Shown: piece by piece, positions 11,740 to 22,742 of the stretch | Numbering within the stretch: the first letter of the stretch is position 1 | Layout of the letters: every line of letters begins with the position of its first letter | Origin: Prosopocoilus inquinatus | Taxonomy: Eukaryota > Arthropoda > Insecta > Coleoptera > Lucanidae | Length of the DNA: 64,000 nt | Direction: 5' to 3' | NCBI GenBank assembly: GCA_036172665.1 | Contig: CM069872.1 | Location: forward strand, 41,526,101 to 41,590,100 | The notes under the pieces: model-generated | Told to the model about the DNA's origin: nothing | Database searches by the model: none | What the model saw: only the letters and a program-made list of their open reading frames with translations | Made by a program: the position numbers and the translations under genes

Positions 11740-13090
11740 AGGAAATTCGCGAATCCCTAAAGTCCTAAATTTAATTGAAGTAATTACATACCATTAAATA
11801 AGAATCAATTCTTATCATACCTCTAGCAACTTAATAAATAAATTCCTTAGCAGTTCGCGAACCACCAGTTGGGAACCGATAATCTACTACATGAAACGCA
11901 TCCACTTTAAAGCAAACTTTTTTCCTGGTTTAGCTTCATAATAGGTGTTAAGTTTATTATAAATTCTTATTTTTTGTTCTGCCGTCTCTGTCATGCTTCT
12001 ATTACTGGCCTTCTAATCATTTCATGAAGTACATAAGTGTACGCAGAAATGCCTGGGACCATTACATGAAATGATTTAATGATCCATCCAATCTTTGATT
12101 ATATAAGAAAGAGGATGATGAACAAGCGAGACACTTCTGAAACTAAAAGGGTCCATGTCAAGGACACTTATTTTTACCCGTGAAATGTTATTCCGGGCTC
12201 TTTCTTCTCCGGCCGGCTTTGCTACATATTGCACATTGTTTATATAAACTATCAGTATCTGTTTCATTCACTATTACAACAAAAACACCGAAATTCACGC
12301 GATTGTGCAATGCGAAGTGTCCTTGATTTGGTCTTTGTTGGTAACAGCGGTCGCTCGTGCGTTAGATCCGGCGTAATGCATCCTCGCTCTTATACAAAAT
12401 AAGCATCCACTCGATGAAATTATAATAAATCTCAGAAAGAGCATAAAAAGTTGCTCCATTTCATGAAAAGGACAAATATTTTGAGCTGCTGATGGGGAAT
12501 ACAGATGATAATACAGTAAGTGGATGCGTTTCATGAAATGGAAATATGTTTCATGGAAAAGTTTGATTTCACTTTGCAAGCTTGCCATTATACACATATT
12601 TTGGAAAGTGTCCATCCAGATACGGTTAGAAATACATCTTGAACAACACAGCACCCTGTATATTTCTAAAACCAATTTAAAAAATTGAAGCAAATTGTAT
12701 TATTTCATGTTGTTTACGTTATGTACCTTTGTAAAAAAAAACAATTTCAAAACTTTAAGCTCCACCTGTTCCCCGATGTCATTTACTTTTCACATGAATA
12801 TTGAAAGTCTAGCAGTTTTGATGACTTTCACCCAGAGCAAACGTCTTGAGATTTTCTTTACGCTTGCATTCCTCAGACAAAGGCTTGTAGGTGGAAGTCG
12901 TAAAACACTTTCATGCACTTTTACGCCATAAAGCTCGCGTTCTCTTTTAGTTCGGGACTGCAGTATCTCGTCGTTTTGAATCTTGATTGAGACATTAATA
13001 CTGGAGTATCTGCATGTACTTCTTAGGGTACATACCTGCATTTTGAGAGGCTGAAATTAATAACAATATTCGATTTGATGCAATTCGATG
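11740..13090. other. Spacer, nothing recognised
   Basis: A 132-codon - strand open frame (12295-12693) and an 83-codon one (12790-13041) have no recognisable motif or splice context. One CACCCTGTATAT end at about 12653-12664 has no clear partner. The word TTTCATGAAATG and variants recur (about 12018, 12064, 12460, 12530) without forming a clean repeat. Confidence 0.35.
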
Positions 13091-13345
13091 AGCTTTCCGT
13101 AATCGTGTTCAAAACGGGGCGTATCGCCCACGTCGGTCGTCGTGAATGTGCATTAGACAGGTCTGAGGTAACCTCTCTCGTAATTGAAGGCTCTCCTGTT
13201 GTAATTATTTTGATGCAATCAAAATAAGTAAGCGGTAATTGAAATAACGAATTAACGGCGTCCGTTCGACTTGCTCACTCGGTTCGCTGTTATTGGGTGT
13301 AGCGCGATACTAATTAAAAATAATTGTGCACTGCCGGTTAAAAGA
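13090..13345. promoter_or_regulatory. Candidate conserved non-coding island
   Basis: Non-repetitive and GC-richer than its surroundings, with several TAATTA/TAATTG homeodomain-type cores (about 13182, 13200, 13236, 13313) and no open frame or TIR. Such islands in large developmental-gene introns are often enhancers. This is inference from composition only. Confidence 0.25.
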
Positions 13346-13970
13346 AGTGGATCACGGTTTCATTAGTTTAAGTAGTTTTAAGGACTGATATGATTCACGT
13401 TGAAATACTGCTCACGTAGTTTTTCTTAAGACTCTTCTGTTTAAAACACTCGAAAAGCTCTTGAATGAATCAGAGGGTAATCAAAAACATTTGAAGAAGA
13501 AAACAAAAAAAAAACAAGAATTCACTATAGCATGTTATCAGAGTTTCTTTCATTTTTGTACATCGAATTCTTAGCTTTTTTCTGAAAAAGAAGTTGTTTT
13601 TTTGTTAAGCAAGTCGATAGGAATAAAGAAACAATTGCAAAAAGAAGTCAAAATCTTGGATAAAATAATGAGGCAAGTGGAGCAAACTGGAATAATCTAA
13701 CTGTTAATGGGAACACATTTATGAAGGCAAACAGAAGAGAGCGTAAAGACGAGAGGTAAATAGAAGGAAAGAAAGAAAGAGAGAGAGGAGGTGTGCCAAA
13801 AATGAACACAAAGCAACGAAGATTGAATAGAAAAATAAATGTGAAAGTTGGCAGAGGATATAAATAAAAAATGAAGAAATCCTAAATGTTCTTCTTCTAA
13901 CATTTGAAATTGCAAATTCATTTTGGCAACTCACTTTGGCCTCTCGTTATCTATAATGATATACGATGAC

Positions 13971-14152
13971 AAGTTAGTAAACTCGTGGAATGAAAAACTA
14001 ACAAAAAAGAAAAAAAATACAAAATCAAGCATTATTTCTCTAATGTATTATCTATTCTATTAAGTTAGTAAACTCGTGGAATGAAAAACTAACAAAAAAG
14101 AAAGAAAAACAAAATCAAGCATTATTTCTCTAATGTATCATCTATTCTATTA
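13971..14152. repeat. Recent 91-bp tandem duplication
   Basis: Copy 1 (13971-14061) and copy 2 (14062-14152) both run AAGTTAGTAAACTCGTGGAA … CAAGCATTATTTCTCTAATG … TCTATTCTATT. They differ at only a handful of bases, chiefly in the A-rich middle, so the duplication is young. Confidence 0.9.
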
Positions 14153-14469
14153 AGTTTCTTTAAATTTGCAATTCTGACTTAACCTTCACCACAATCTTAA
14201 GATTCCTTCAACCCAACTTTTTCCAACTTTGAAAGTAAATTGAAACTTCTAGATATGGGATTCGGAAACGATTCAAAATTTGCAAATCTCATTTCTAAGT
14301 TTGAGCAATAAGTACAATATTGTCTTCTGTAATTTGAAACCAATTTTATGTGACGATTAAAATAATTTCCAACAATAAACGTTTTGTGTTTCTACTCGAA
14401 AACTTTTTGAAACAATTAAAATGTCATTGGTACAGTCAACAAATCTTTTTACCAATTTTTTTTTTCAGT

Positions 14470-14710
14470 ACTTATAGCCTCCTCTGAATTCTTTTATTTT
14501 CGATCGCCCGGTATAAACTGGAAGGGTGCGTGACGTATATTTAAGGATTTGCATAATTTGCGTTAATCCTTTACGCCCAACACTCTGGAATGTTCTACGC
14601 AGAGAAGGTAATAGTTTAATTAGTTTGTTGGGATGTGAAGCTGTACGTGCTGCACGTGCGGCGTGAACACGTGAGACGAGACATGAGACAATGGTTCACT
14701 ACGATTTTCT
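14470..14710. promoter_or_regulatory. Candidate regulatory island with paired E-boxes
   Basis: Non-repetitive, GC-richer stretch. Two perfect CACGTG E-boxes lie 15 bp apart (14653-14658 and 14668-14673), next to GTACGTGC. The start overlaps a solo transposon terminus (14501-14520). An enhancer role is inferred only. Confidence 0.25.
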
Positions 14711-14904
14711 GTTAAGTACATTCATGGACACATTTCTTGCTAGTTTTGTTTGGCTTGCATTTTCAAGTTCAAAAATCACTTCTGCGTATTAATTTGTCGT
14801 CTATCATTATTATTCTTCCGGGTATTACAAGGTGCATCCGAGAAGTTTCCATATTTTCATTGTTAAACATTTTATTTCGTAGTTGTGACAGGTAAACCCT
14901 ATAT

Positions 14905-15175
14905 CAGGAGTGGCCAGCTTCTGTATACAAAGGATCGACTTTACTTCTTAAAAATATGTTGCGATACTTACAAAAAATATGACATTTTGAAACACTTAAT
15001 ACTATATGATCCAATAAGTACTAACTACTGAATACTAAAGGAGCTATGACCATTTGTTTCTATGAATCACGACTACTTTTAAATACATTGCGTTTGTATC
15101 TTGAAATCAAAATAGTTTCCTGTCGGCCGTAATCAACCAAAAATCATTTCGCGATCGACGTGTTGGCCATTCCTG
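14905..15175. mobile_element. 271-bp hAT-like MITE
   Basis: The termini CAGGAGTGGCCAGC and (right, reverse complement) CAGGAATGGCCAACACGTCG are inverted repeats. Flanks CCCTATAT (14897-14904) and TCCTGTAT (15176-15183) match at 6 of 8 positions, as expected of an aged hAT 8-bp duplication. A family member is at 47793-48444, sharing GTCGATCGCGAAGTAATTTT. Non-coding. Confidence 0.75.
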
Positions 15176-15221
15176 TCCTGTATAATACGGTCATTAGGTT
15201 TCTAAAACATGCTGCATTTAT

Positions 15222-15430
15222 ATAATGTCTTTGAAAAAGTGTGCTACAAATGGGACTTTTTTTAATCCTATTTAATTTATTACTTAGTACAGAACGCTTG
15301 TGTATGTCTCAAAGTCAAATTGGGAAGTATAATATGAAATTTATCAGTATACGGCGTGGACACCGAGAAATGAAGAAGTCAAGTGCCCTTATTTTACAAG
15401 ATACAGGAAGATACAGGCAAATGTCGTAAA
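15222..15430. mobile_element. Half-copy of the 644-1085 fold-back MITE
   Basis: TTTGAAAAAGTGTGCTACAA, AGTATACGGCGTGGACACCG and GTGCCCTTATTTTACAAGAT match the left arm of the element at 644-1085. The right arm is absent, so this copy is truncated at its centre. Confidence 0.65.
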
Positions 15431-16071
15431 AGTAAAAAACAAAACACGATTTGTTGTGAACCACCCTTTATACACACTACATCAGGAAATACTAATGAAG
15501 TTAAAGTGTCCATTGTTCATATGGCATTGTTTACACGAGCTCCTCGATGGACGTTATTTAGATCTGTTTAGAACAGCTGATTGCAGTGCCGACTGCCAAC
15601 TGTGAATGAATAAAACAGAAAGTAGATAACTTCAATGAGCATACATAACGAACAAAGGTTAGGATCATTCAAACAGACGAGGTTGGTAGCAATGTTAACT
15701 ACGGGCGTAAAATGTTACACGAACTATAAAACTGGTGTTGCTAACGCCACGCCTGTTGCCTCGCGTGTTTGAAGTTACTAAACCGGTTTTGTAACAACGG
15801 TTGTTACGTTTCGTTTACGAAATTTTAAGCCGACGTTACTAACACCGGTTTCCAGAACACCCGCCTTAAATATTTGTGTAAACGCATTCTGTGTTATTGG
15901 GAATTTTTCTTAACATTGTAAGTGAAAAAACATTTCAAGATTAAACTTCTGCAAAGATTCAAAGTCTGTAACGTGATTTGTCGGAAGATGTTTGTATTTG
16001 TTTGAAGCACTGCAACAGTGGTAATTTTTGTAAGTTGAATAACGCAAAAACTGTAAAATATAAAAATATAT
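15431..16071. other. Spacer with GGTGTTGCTAAC/GTTACTAAACCGG-type repeats
   Basis: No exon or complete transposon recognised. Around 15690-15860 short related words (GTTACTAAACCGGTTTTGTA, GTTACTAACACCGGTTTCC, TAGCAATGTTAACTAC) hint at an old inverted repeat, but the boundaries are not clear. Confidence 0.3.
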
Positions 16072-16257
16072 ATAGGGTGTTGCATTTAAAATAACGAAGT
16101 GACATAACCCCCACGCAAACGGTATACTCTGTAGACACCAAACTAATTTTAAATATGATTCATATGATACGAAGTAACTTTAATTTGAAATTTTTTTTTT
16201 ATAAAATGGGTAACTAGAGAGTTATGAAATAATCCGTCTTAAGTGGAACAGCCTGTA
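16072..16257. mobile_element. Short CAGGGTGTT-type MITE
   Basis: Left TATAGGGTGTTGCATTTAAA and right (reverse complement) ATACAGGCTGTTCCACTTAA form a 20-bp imperfect TIR of the TACAGGGTGTTCCATTTAAA family that recurs throughout the window. The interior is AT-rich and non-coding. Confidence 0.6.
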
Positions 16258-16831
16258 TATGGCAGAAAATTTTTAATAATATGGTTTTCTGCATGCAAGA
16301 AAATAGTGATCATTTCAAACGTTTGCTGTAAAATATATACAGTTTTGAGGTTATGTTATGTTAGGTTCAGTAGGGCCAGTGTTGTTAAAGATACATTTCT
16401 AATAGTATACAGATATTACCAAAATAATCTAGATGCAGATACTGAAAGTTTTTCCGAAGAATAGAAATATAAATAGAAATAAAAAAATAAATTAAATAAA
16501 TAGAAATGCAAAAAAGTATCCGCAGTTTATCAAGGTACTTACAAGCAGTGTTTCCGACCAAGAATTTCTCGACATACTGTAATTCCCTAGAATTGTCTCA
16601 GTTAATCAAGGAAATTTAAATAGGAGGTTAAAGTTAAAAATACAATTCCAATAATAATAATCAGATATAAAAAAATATAAAATTTTTCTGCGATTAAACA
16701 CTTAAACAAACGAAAGAAAAATATTGAAATAACTGAACCTTGCGCTTTGCAGTGGATCAGCAAAGCAAGAAACCAATGTGTGCCAACATTTAGCGCAAAT
16801 TTGGCGGTTTGATTTGACATAAACACCGAAT

Positions 16832-16956
16832 GGTCAATTTCATAATAGTAATAATTTAAATTTAAAGTTACTTTAACCTAAAAAAATACATTGTTTCCCT
16901 ATTCTTTAAGTGACTTTAAATTAAAGCTTCCTTAAAGTCTGATTATGAAAACGGCC
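16832..16956. mobile_element. Small decayed TIR element
   Basis: GGTCAATTTCATAATAGTAA and TTAAAGTTACTTTAA on the left are mirrored by AGTGACTTTAAATTAAAG and AGTCTGATTATGAAAACGGCC on the right. Arms are diverged; no target duplication is assigned. Confidence 0.5.
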
Positions 16957-17500
16957 ATAAGAATTAAGAATTAAAAAAATTCCTCAAATTAAAAAGTGCT
17001 TTCCTTTTGTGTGAAATTATCGCTAGATTTAACTACTTTTTTCCTAAGTTGGCAACACTGCTTGCAAGTGTAAAATTCAGTCAGTAACCTATACAGTGGC
17101 GGATACGGTATTATTTGCGATCCAAAATGAATTTTTGTTTAAATATTAAAGAAATTTTTGTATGAGTATGTCAATAATATATTATACACGCTAAAACATG
17201 TGTTAATTTTCAAAATGGACCGCAAATAACACACTTTTTTCAATAGTGTATCTCGTTCCTTTTAAATAGAAAATTCATCTTTTGCAATAAGTTGATAAAT
17301 GATCATCTGATTTTGTAGGAAACCAAATCAGATCAATGTAAAATGTAAAATTATCAACAGTGAAATGACGCTCTGCTTCCCTATCAGACAAGTTAAGTGT
17401 CAGATCAATGTAGGATTCTTAGTTGTATCCCTTAGTATCTAAGAGAGCGTTCTCCTTATCAAAAATAAAATAAATAAATAATAAAATAAAATCAGCAAAA

Positions 17501-17655
17501 CAGTCTGTTTTTTGGTTTTCCTCTTTTATCAATTATGTTTCCCAATTTGTCAAATCATTTTGCAGTTTCTGAAGTATCAAGTCACATGTTAAAAAAAATC
17601 TTTTGACAAACTGGGAAACAATTAACAAAAGGGGAAAACCAAGAGAAAAAGACTG
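17501..17655. mobile_element. 155-bp inverted-repeat MITE
   Basis: CAGTCTGTTTTTTGGTTTTC … CAATTATGTTTCCCAATTTG … is mirrored by CAAACTGGGAAACAATTAAC … GAAAACCAAGAGAAAAAGAC. Arms of about 63 bp, roughly 85 percent matched. The spacer before it is a degenerate AATAAAAT run. Confidence 0.65.
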
Positions 17656-18007
17656 GATGATCAAAAAACAAAAACGTCATAATGAAAGTCTACTTTAAGT
17701 AATAAAATATTTGCTTGTCCCAGTATTTTGTGGCCGCCATGGTACATGGAAGAGTTGCAGATGATTACATAGATAAAAGTCACTTTTATATTTATTCGAT
17801 AAATAAAAACGTTCACTGTTTTCTTAAGCATTAAGACTTAGGAATAATGTCACTGTTTTTTTAAAGAAAGAAAAAACAATGATTCTTAAATCATTTCCCC
17901 TTTTTTTTAACTCCTTATTTTACAAAATTTATTTGTAATAGTTGATTTAGTAACTTATTTATTTGCATTATATGGGTTATTATCAAAATTAATCCATCAT
18001 TTAAGTA

Positions 18008-18802
18008 CAGTGGAATACACTTTAATTCGAATACCCAGTAATCCGAATTCCAAAATCGTGACCTGATAATCCGAACACTACCTCCATAATCCGAACGTTA
18101 CTGAGATTTGTTTAGAATCTTGCTTCTTCCTTATCACAAGTACGTAGTCGCATTCTGCTCATTCTAACGTATGGGTATTTAGTTGTTCCGCTTTAAGATA
18201 TCAAAAAGGTAACGTTTCACTTAAAGGAGTTCGCCCATTAGACCTGACCGTAATAGGACCGTATCCGGACCGACACAGTCAAAAAACGCCCGTATCGGCT
18301 CCGACAGGCTTCAAACCGTGCGTTACCCCATTTAAATATATGGAAAGAATGTTTTTTTGACTGTCTCGGCCCGGATACGGTTCTATTACGGTCAGGTCTA
18401 ATGGGCGAACTCCTCTAGTGGGCGTTACCCCATTTAAATATATGGAAAGGATGTTTTATAGACTGCGTCGGTCCGGATACGGTCTTATTACGGTCCTATT
18501 ACGGTTTAATGGGCGAACTCCTTTAAAGTTGAAAGACGAAATTGAGATTTAAAAAAATTAGAATTTGGTGTAAGTCACACACCAAATAAACAAAATATTA
18601 TGAAATACCTACAACAAAGAAAGGCCCTGTTTACAGAAAAGCTTTAAAAATTACTGCAAATCCTGTAAAAAATGTAAAAAAATGTTTACATAAAATGGTT
18701 TTTGCAAATTCAACACCTCATTTACGTTTATCTAATAATTCGAATAATTTGCTAATTCCAACGACTCAAAATACTTTTATTTGGATTAAAGAGGTTCCAC
18801 TG
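18008..18802. mobile_element. pogo/Tigger-like non-autonomous element, TA-flanked
   Basis: The left terminus CAGTGGAATACACTTTAATT(C) is followed by ATAATCCGAA-type words. The right terminus in reverse complement is CAGTGGAACCTCTTTAATCC, the classic pogo/Tigger TIR. TA flanks at 18006-18007 and 18803-18804. No DDE transposase is visible. It is interrupted by the palindromic MITE at 18225-18522. Confidence 0.8.
18225..18522. mobile_element. Palindromic MITE with an extra arm, TTAA-flanked
   Basis: AGGAGTTCGCCCATTA starts the left arm. A first right arm ends TAATGGGCGAACTCCT at about 18416, followed by a second partial right arm repeating TTACCCCATTTAAATATATG and GTCCGGATACGGTC, which ends TAATGGGCGAACTCCT at 18522. 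TTAA flanks both outer ends (18221-18224, 18523-18526). The element has one left and two right arms, so it was partly duplicated after or during transposition. Confidence 0.8.
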
Positions 18803-19189
18803 TATATGAAAGATGGAGTCTGATGGAGGACGCATTAACAATCTTGCAACCCGTCGAAATGATCTTTTGCTACGCCACTGGTCACCCCAATGAAATGTCA
18901 ATGTGTGGTCGTATCCACACACATGGACGAGAATTCGGTGTGTTTCTATCCGCTTATCCGCCTACTCTCTAGTGTGGTGATTAGGTAGGACTTTAACTTT
19001 TTATTGTGGAGACATTATTTTTAATTTCGGCTGTACATTCTCATCCGATTTTTTTTTTTTTGAGGACATTCTCTTTTTTTAATCTTTTGCGATACGAAAG
19101 TATGAAAATGCAAAAGGGGAAACTGAAATAGGAGAAAAAAATCAAAGCATATTGGAAACAGTGACAACAATAAAGCAAGGCGTTTTATG

Positions 19190-19460
19190 TCCACCGTAAA
19201 TCTGGCGCGAAGTACGCGCCTGCCTTAAAATTTAACGGCCGAGGGCGACGTTGTCGAATTAAGATTTGAGATCTGAAAGAACTTGACTGCCGTTAAAAAG
19301 GCATATTGGCCTAATTGAAAGAGAAAAGTAGCTATTGACGCTCTCGCGCTAAAATCACCGAAGACATCGAAGAGGCAGAAGGAACAGAACGAGAGATCAA
19401 TCAATAAATATGCTGTCATCGACGGTCTATGCTGTTGTTACCGCTGCTGCAACGCGTAAT
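19190..19460. promoter_or_regulatory. Candidate conserved non-coding island
   Basis: A GC-richer, non-repetitive island (palindromic CTGGCGCGAAGTACGCGCC, GACGCTCTCGCGCTAAAATC, CGCTGCTGCAACGCG) in an AT-rich intron, just downstream on the - strand of the candidate exon at 19726-20002. It could be regulatory or part of the same unknown gene. A 64-codon - strand frame here has no motif. Confidence 0.25.
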
Positions 19461-19725
19461 AATTTTTTTTTTTTAATTTAATCTGTATTCAAGGCCTTTA
19501 TATTGGTAATGGATTACTTGTTTTTCTTCCTTGAAAATAATTATTGTATGTGTGATATAACAATAACATGACACACATTGAAAAGACGTAAGCGACAAGT
19601 TTAACTGATTGTTATTATTATTATTAAAATCTTATTAAACATAAGAACTCGCTTATTTTAATCAAATCCTTCAGCTATTTCCATGAATCGTATTTTAAGG
19701 AACCAAGTGAAAATTGCAAACTTAC

Positions 19726-20002
19726 ATTGATCCTTCATCGAAGGACGCCAACGCGTTGGTTTCGAAACTGTGTCAAATTCCTCGTTCATATGATCGACCC
19801 CAAAACGAACCACTAGTTTTGTCGATATTTCTCTTGCGCATTTAATGATAATTTCCACTTTCAGGTTCATATTGGCGATCGCATTTAACCCCCGCGTGTT
19901 TTCCGCCTTTTCCAAATGCTGCAAGAAAGCGGTAGCCTCGTCCCACTTTGTCGGAAGTTTTATCCATCGTAAGATGTCTGTCCTCTTTCGAAACGTTTTG
20001 CC
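19726..20002 (-). CDS. Unidentified candidate internal exon
   Basis: Not recognised as any family. On the - strand the stretch from 20002 down to 19726 is open for 92 codons (277 nt). It is preceded directly by CTAG (AG acceptor; an in-frame TAG lies just outside) and followed by GTAAGTTTG, a strong donor. The predicted peptide is charged and helix-prone, beginning GKTFRKRTDILRW, with central LNAIANMNLKVEIII and CAREISTKLVVRF and a Trp-rich end (RWRPSMKDQ). GC is clearly above the surroundings. A second - strand frame is also open for 64 codons (20036-19842), so a frameshifted pseudogene or a different acceptor is possible. If real, it is a gene on the strand opposite mam, nested or neighbouring. 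Confidence 0.35.
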
Positions 20003-20654
20003 CTAGTTTAGGCGGCTTCAGGAAAAAAACGAGCATAACGGGCTAAACGAATTTTATAATACATAATCCGCGGCGAGAAACCAAAGCTGGTGTATAAATT
20101 TTTTGGACATAATTAATCGTTAGTGTTATATAAAGCGTTAATTGATAACGTCGTTATCGACACGATATCATCAAGTTGCATCGTGTGGTCCAGTTTGTCC
20201 GAGATAAGGCATTTATTTATAGCGTGTTAATGTTGTCTTCTCGTTTTGATATTCTTGAACACGACAGACCGAAATAAAAATAATTCAACTTGACACTTAT
20301 TTCATTTAATAATCGTTTGTAAGGATTATTTTTCAAGGACAAAAATCCAAACCTGTTTTATCTGCAGTCAATGGTACTCATACACTAAAATATAATCATA
20401 ATCTAATTCTACTGCGACAATCCCAGTTTTCACCTGTGAAAAAATATAAAAGCAACAATGAAAATGACATTACTTTTTTTCATACCCTTAATTATATTCT
20501 ATTCAGAACGCTGATTAATAATATGTACCTATGTACTTTCAGTTTGGCTTTTCTTATTTATGCCCTTTATAATTAACACACCTACTTGTCAATTGAAATT
20601 TATCAAACAATTAGGACTAAGCATTTCAACAATTAGGTCTATTCTGTAAGCATT

Positions 20655-21000
20655 TCATACTGATTGTTATGCTTGTTACAACAATTATAGCAATTGATGA
20701 TTTCCTAAAAATCGTATTCTCTTAGGTTGATTGTTATGGCATGCATATTGACGATTGGTGGATTTCTGTGGTTGTTATAGTTACATATAAATTCATATCT
20801 TTTCAAGTATTGTGAGATATCAATTAAGCGATCAGAGAAATGAGCTGATGCTTACAGAATACATGATTAATTGAAGAGAAATGAATTGATATGTATCTAT
20901 AGCAACCACAGAAACTCACCAATTAGACTTCGATGTACCGTAACAATAAATTACGTTACGTTTCTTACATATCAATCGTAACAAGCATAACAATTGATTT
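20655..21000. repeat. Large imperfect palindrome
   Basis: TGATTGTTATGCTTGTTACA, GACGATTGGTGGATTTCTGT and GGTTGTTATAGTTACATATA on the left face TATGTATCTATAGCAACCAC, AGAAACTCACCAATTAG and ATCGTAACAAGCATAACAAT on the right. Probably a decayed fold-back MITE; ATTCTGTAAGCATTTCATAC also recurs inverted near 20850. Confidence 0.65.
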
Positions 21001-21009
21001 CCTAAAAAT

Positions 21010-22680
21010 AGTTTTTTTTTTTTTTTGTAGTTGCCACAGTTACATTCAATCGTTTCTCTTCAATTATTGCTATGTAATTAATTAATTCTCAGAGGTGAAT
21101 GGAAGAACAAGAGTAGGTGTACAAGAATCTTTGCCACTTCCAAAGATATCTTGAATTCATTCCCTTTCGCCTAATTTTATAATTATTGTAAAAATAAATG
21201 TAAATTTATTATTATTATTATATCAATTGAAATGAGAATTTGTAATAATAATCGAAGCGCGCAACTTAAAAAAACAATTAAATTTTTGTGTGTAATTATT
21301 ATGATTTTAATCAAACCAAGCAGAACAAACAAAAATTAAAAAATATTTTATTCAAATAACAATATTAAAAAAAGCCACTTAGGTACTGAAATCAAATACA
21401 AAGAACTAATAATGAATTTAAGAAAACATAAATAAACTTAAGAAAACCTGATTATTGTGTTTTGAACATTCATTGCCCTTAGACCGCTTGGTAGTCTTGA
21501 ATATTATCAGCTTAGAAAAAAAAAAGGTTTAAGTATTAACAACAATTTCAGAATACATTATAAAAATGTGTTTATGGATAGTGATTTAAAAAAGTTAAAA
21601 AGTTGTTTGGGAATAATTTTATCTTCCTGAACATACCAATTGTTTCATTGAAACTTGAAAAAACGGATAAATTTTAAACCGAACGAAGTAAAAGCGTCCA
21701 TTTGTTCGCTAAGCCACGCCTGTCTTGTTACACTTTCTACGCATATCGCTAAAGAACTTCAGACAAGTGCGCAATATTATCAATTGACACGTAAAAGTCT
21801 GAATACATAGCTTAAATAATCACTAAAATGTCACTAGTAGAGTAGACAATAATTCACTAGAAGCAAATGCGAAAAAATGTGTTTTAACTTGTAGAAATTT
21901 TCTGGACAAAGAAAATTCGATAGATAGTCTGTCGCCGTCTGGAATCTTTGGATCTTTAAGTTTAAGCGATCGGCCGGGGAGTCTGAGTTCAGTTCGCATT
22001 GAAGTTAATAACTGATCGTTCGACCTATGTTTAAATAAATTGTAATAAACAAATTTTTGATAATATCTGCAACTGTGAAAACTGTTAAAAAAATGTATAA
22101 ACTCTAAAAAAAATGTATAAACTGTAAAAAAAAATTATAAACTGACAAAAAAAATGGTCAATTAAATTATTGTGTTACAAAAACTGTCCAAACTGTGCTC
22201 TTGAGCTCTAACACAAGCACGAGCTCTACGAAAAGGGAATCGTACACATTAGCTACCTGACCATTGTTGCGAATTTTATTGACCGCGTTATAAATCCTTT
22301 GACAATTTCAGTATTTTTTTAACAGAGCAACGATTCGCGCTGTATTGCTTTTTGAATCTAATTTTAATTCAAAAAAACTTTGACTTCTTCTAACTTCACA
22401 ACCATGTAGTTTACAGCAAAGTCTGATTTACAGGAACTTTTTTACTTAAAAGAAATCTTTACTATACGTAGGTATATTGATAAAATTTGTTATGCTCATT
22501 GTCACACTATGTATAAAGCTTTTATTTTAAAATCAATTTAACGAACCCTAAATTCGTAACATGTTCTATTTAAGCTTGTTAGGATTGCCGCCAGGGGCGT
22601 CGGGATTGCTTCCTAAAGTTATAAAAGAAAATTAGCGTTGTTAATTTTAGCTTAAAAAATAAGCAAGAGACGATCAGTTG
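21010..22680. other. AT-rich spacer with a short tandem repeat
   Basis: Contains four to five degenerate copies of a roughly 20-bp unit (AAAAAAATGTATAAACTGT) at 22083-22165. No gene, TIR pair or RNA could be supported elsewhere. Confidence 0.4.
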
Positions 22681-22683
22681 TTT

Positions 22684-22742
22684 AAAGCCGTGTACAGACT
22701 TGCGAGCTGAGTAGCTCACCTCGTAGGTCTGTACGCGGCTTA
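22684..22742. repeat. 59-bp hairpin, likely mini-MITE
   Basis: AAGCCGTGTACAGACTTGCG and CGTAGGTCTGTACGCGGCTT are nearly perfect inverted repeats around a GAGCTGAGTAGCTC core that is itself palindromic. Too short to carry coding sequence. Could be the shortest MITE in the window or a structured regulatory hairpin. Confidence 0.6.

Noticed and set aside
12295..12693. 132-codon - strand open frame
   Set aside because: Rich in Cys, Phe, Ile, His and Met with no motif, no splice signals at sensible places and average AT content; consistent with chance.
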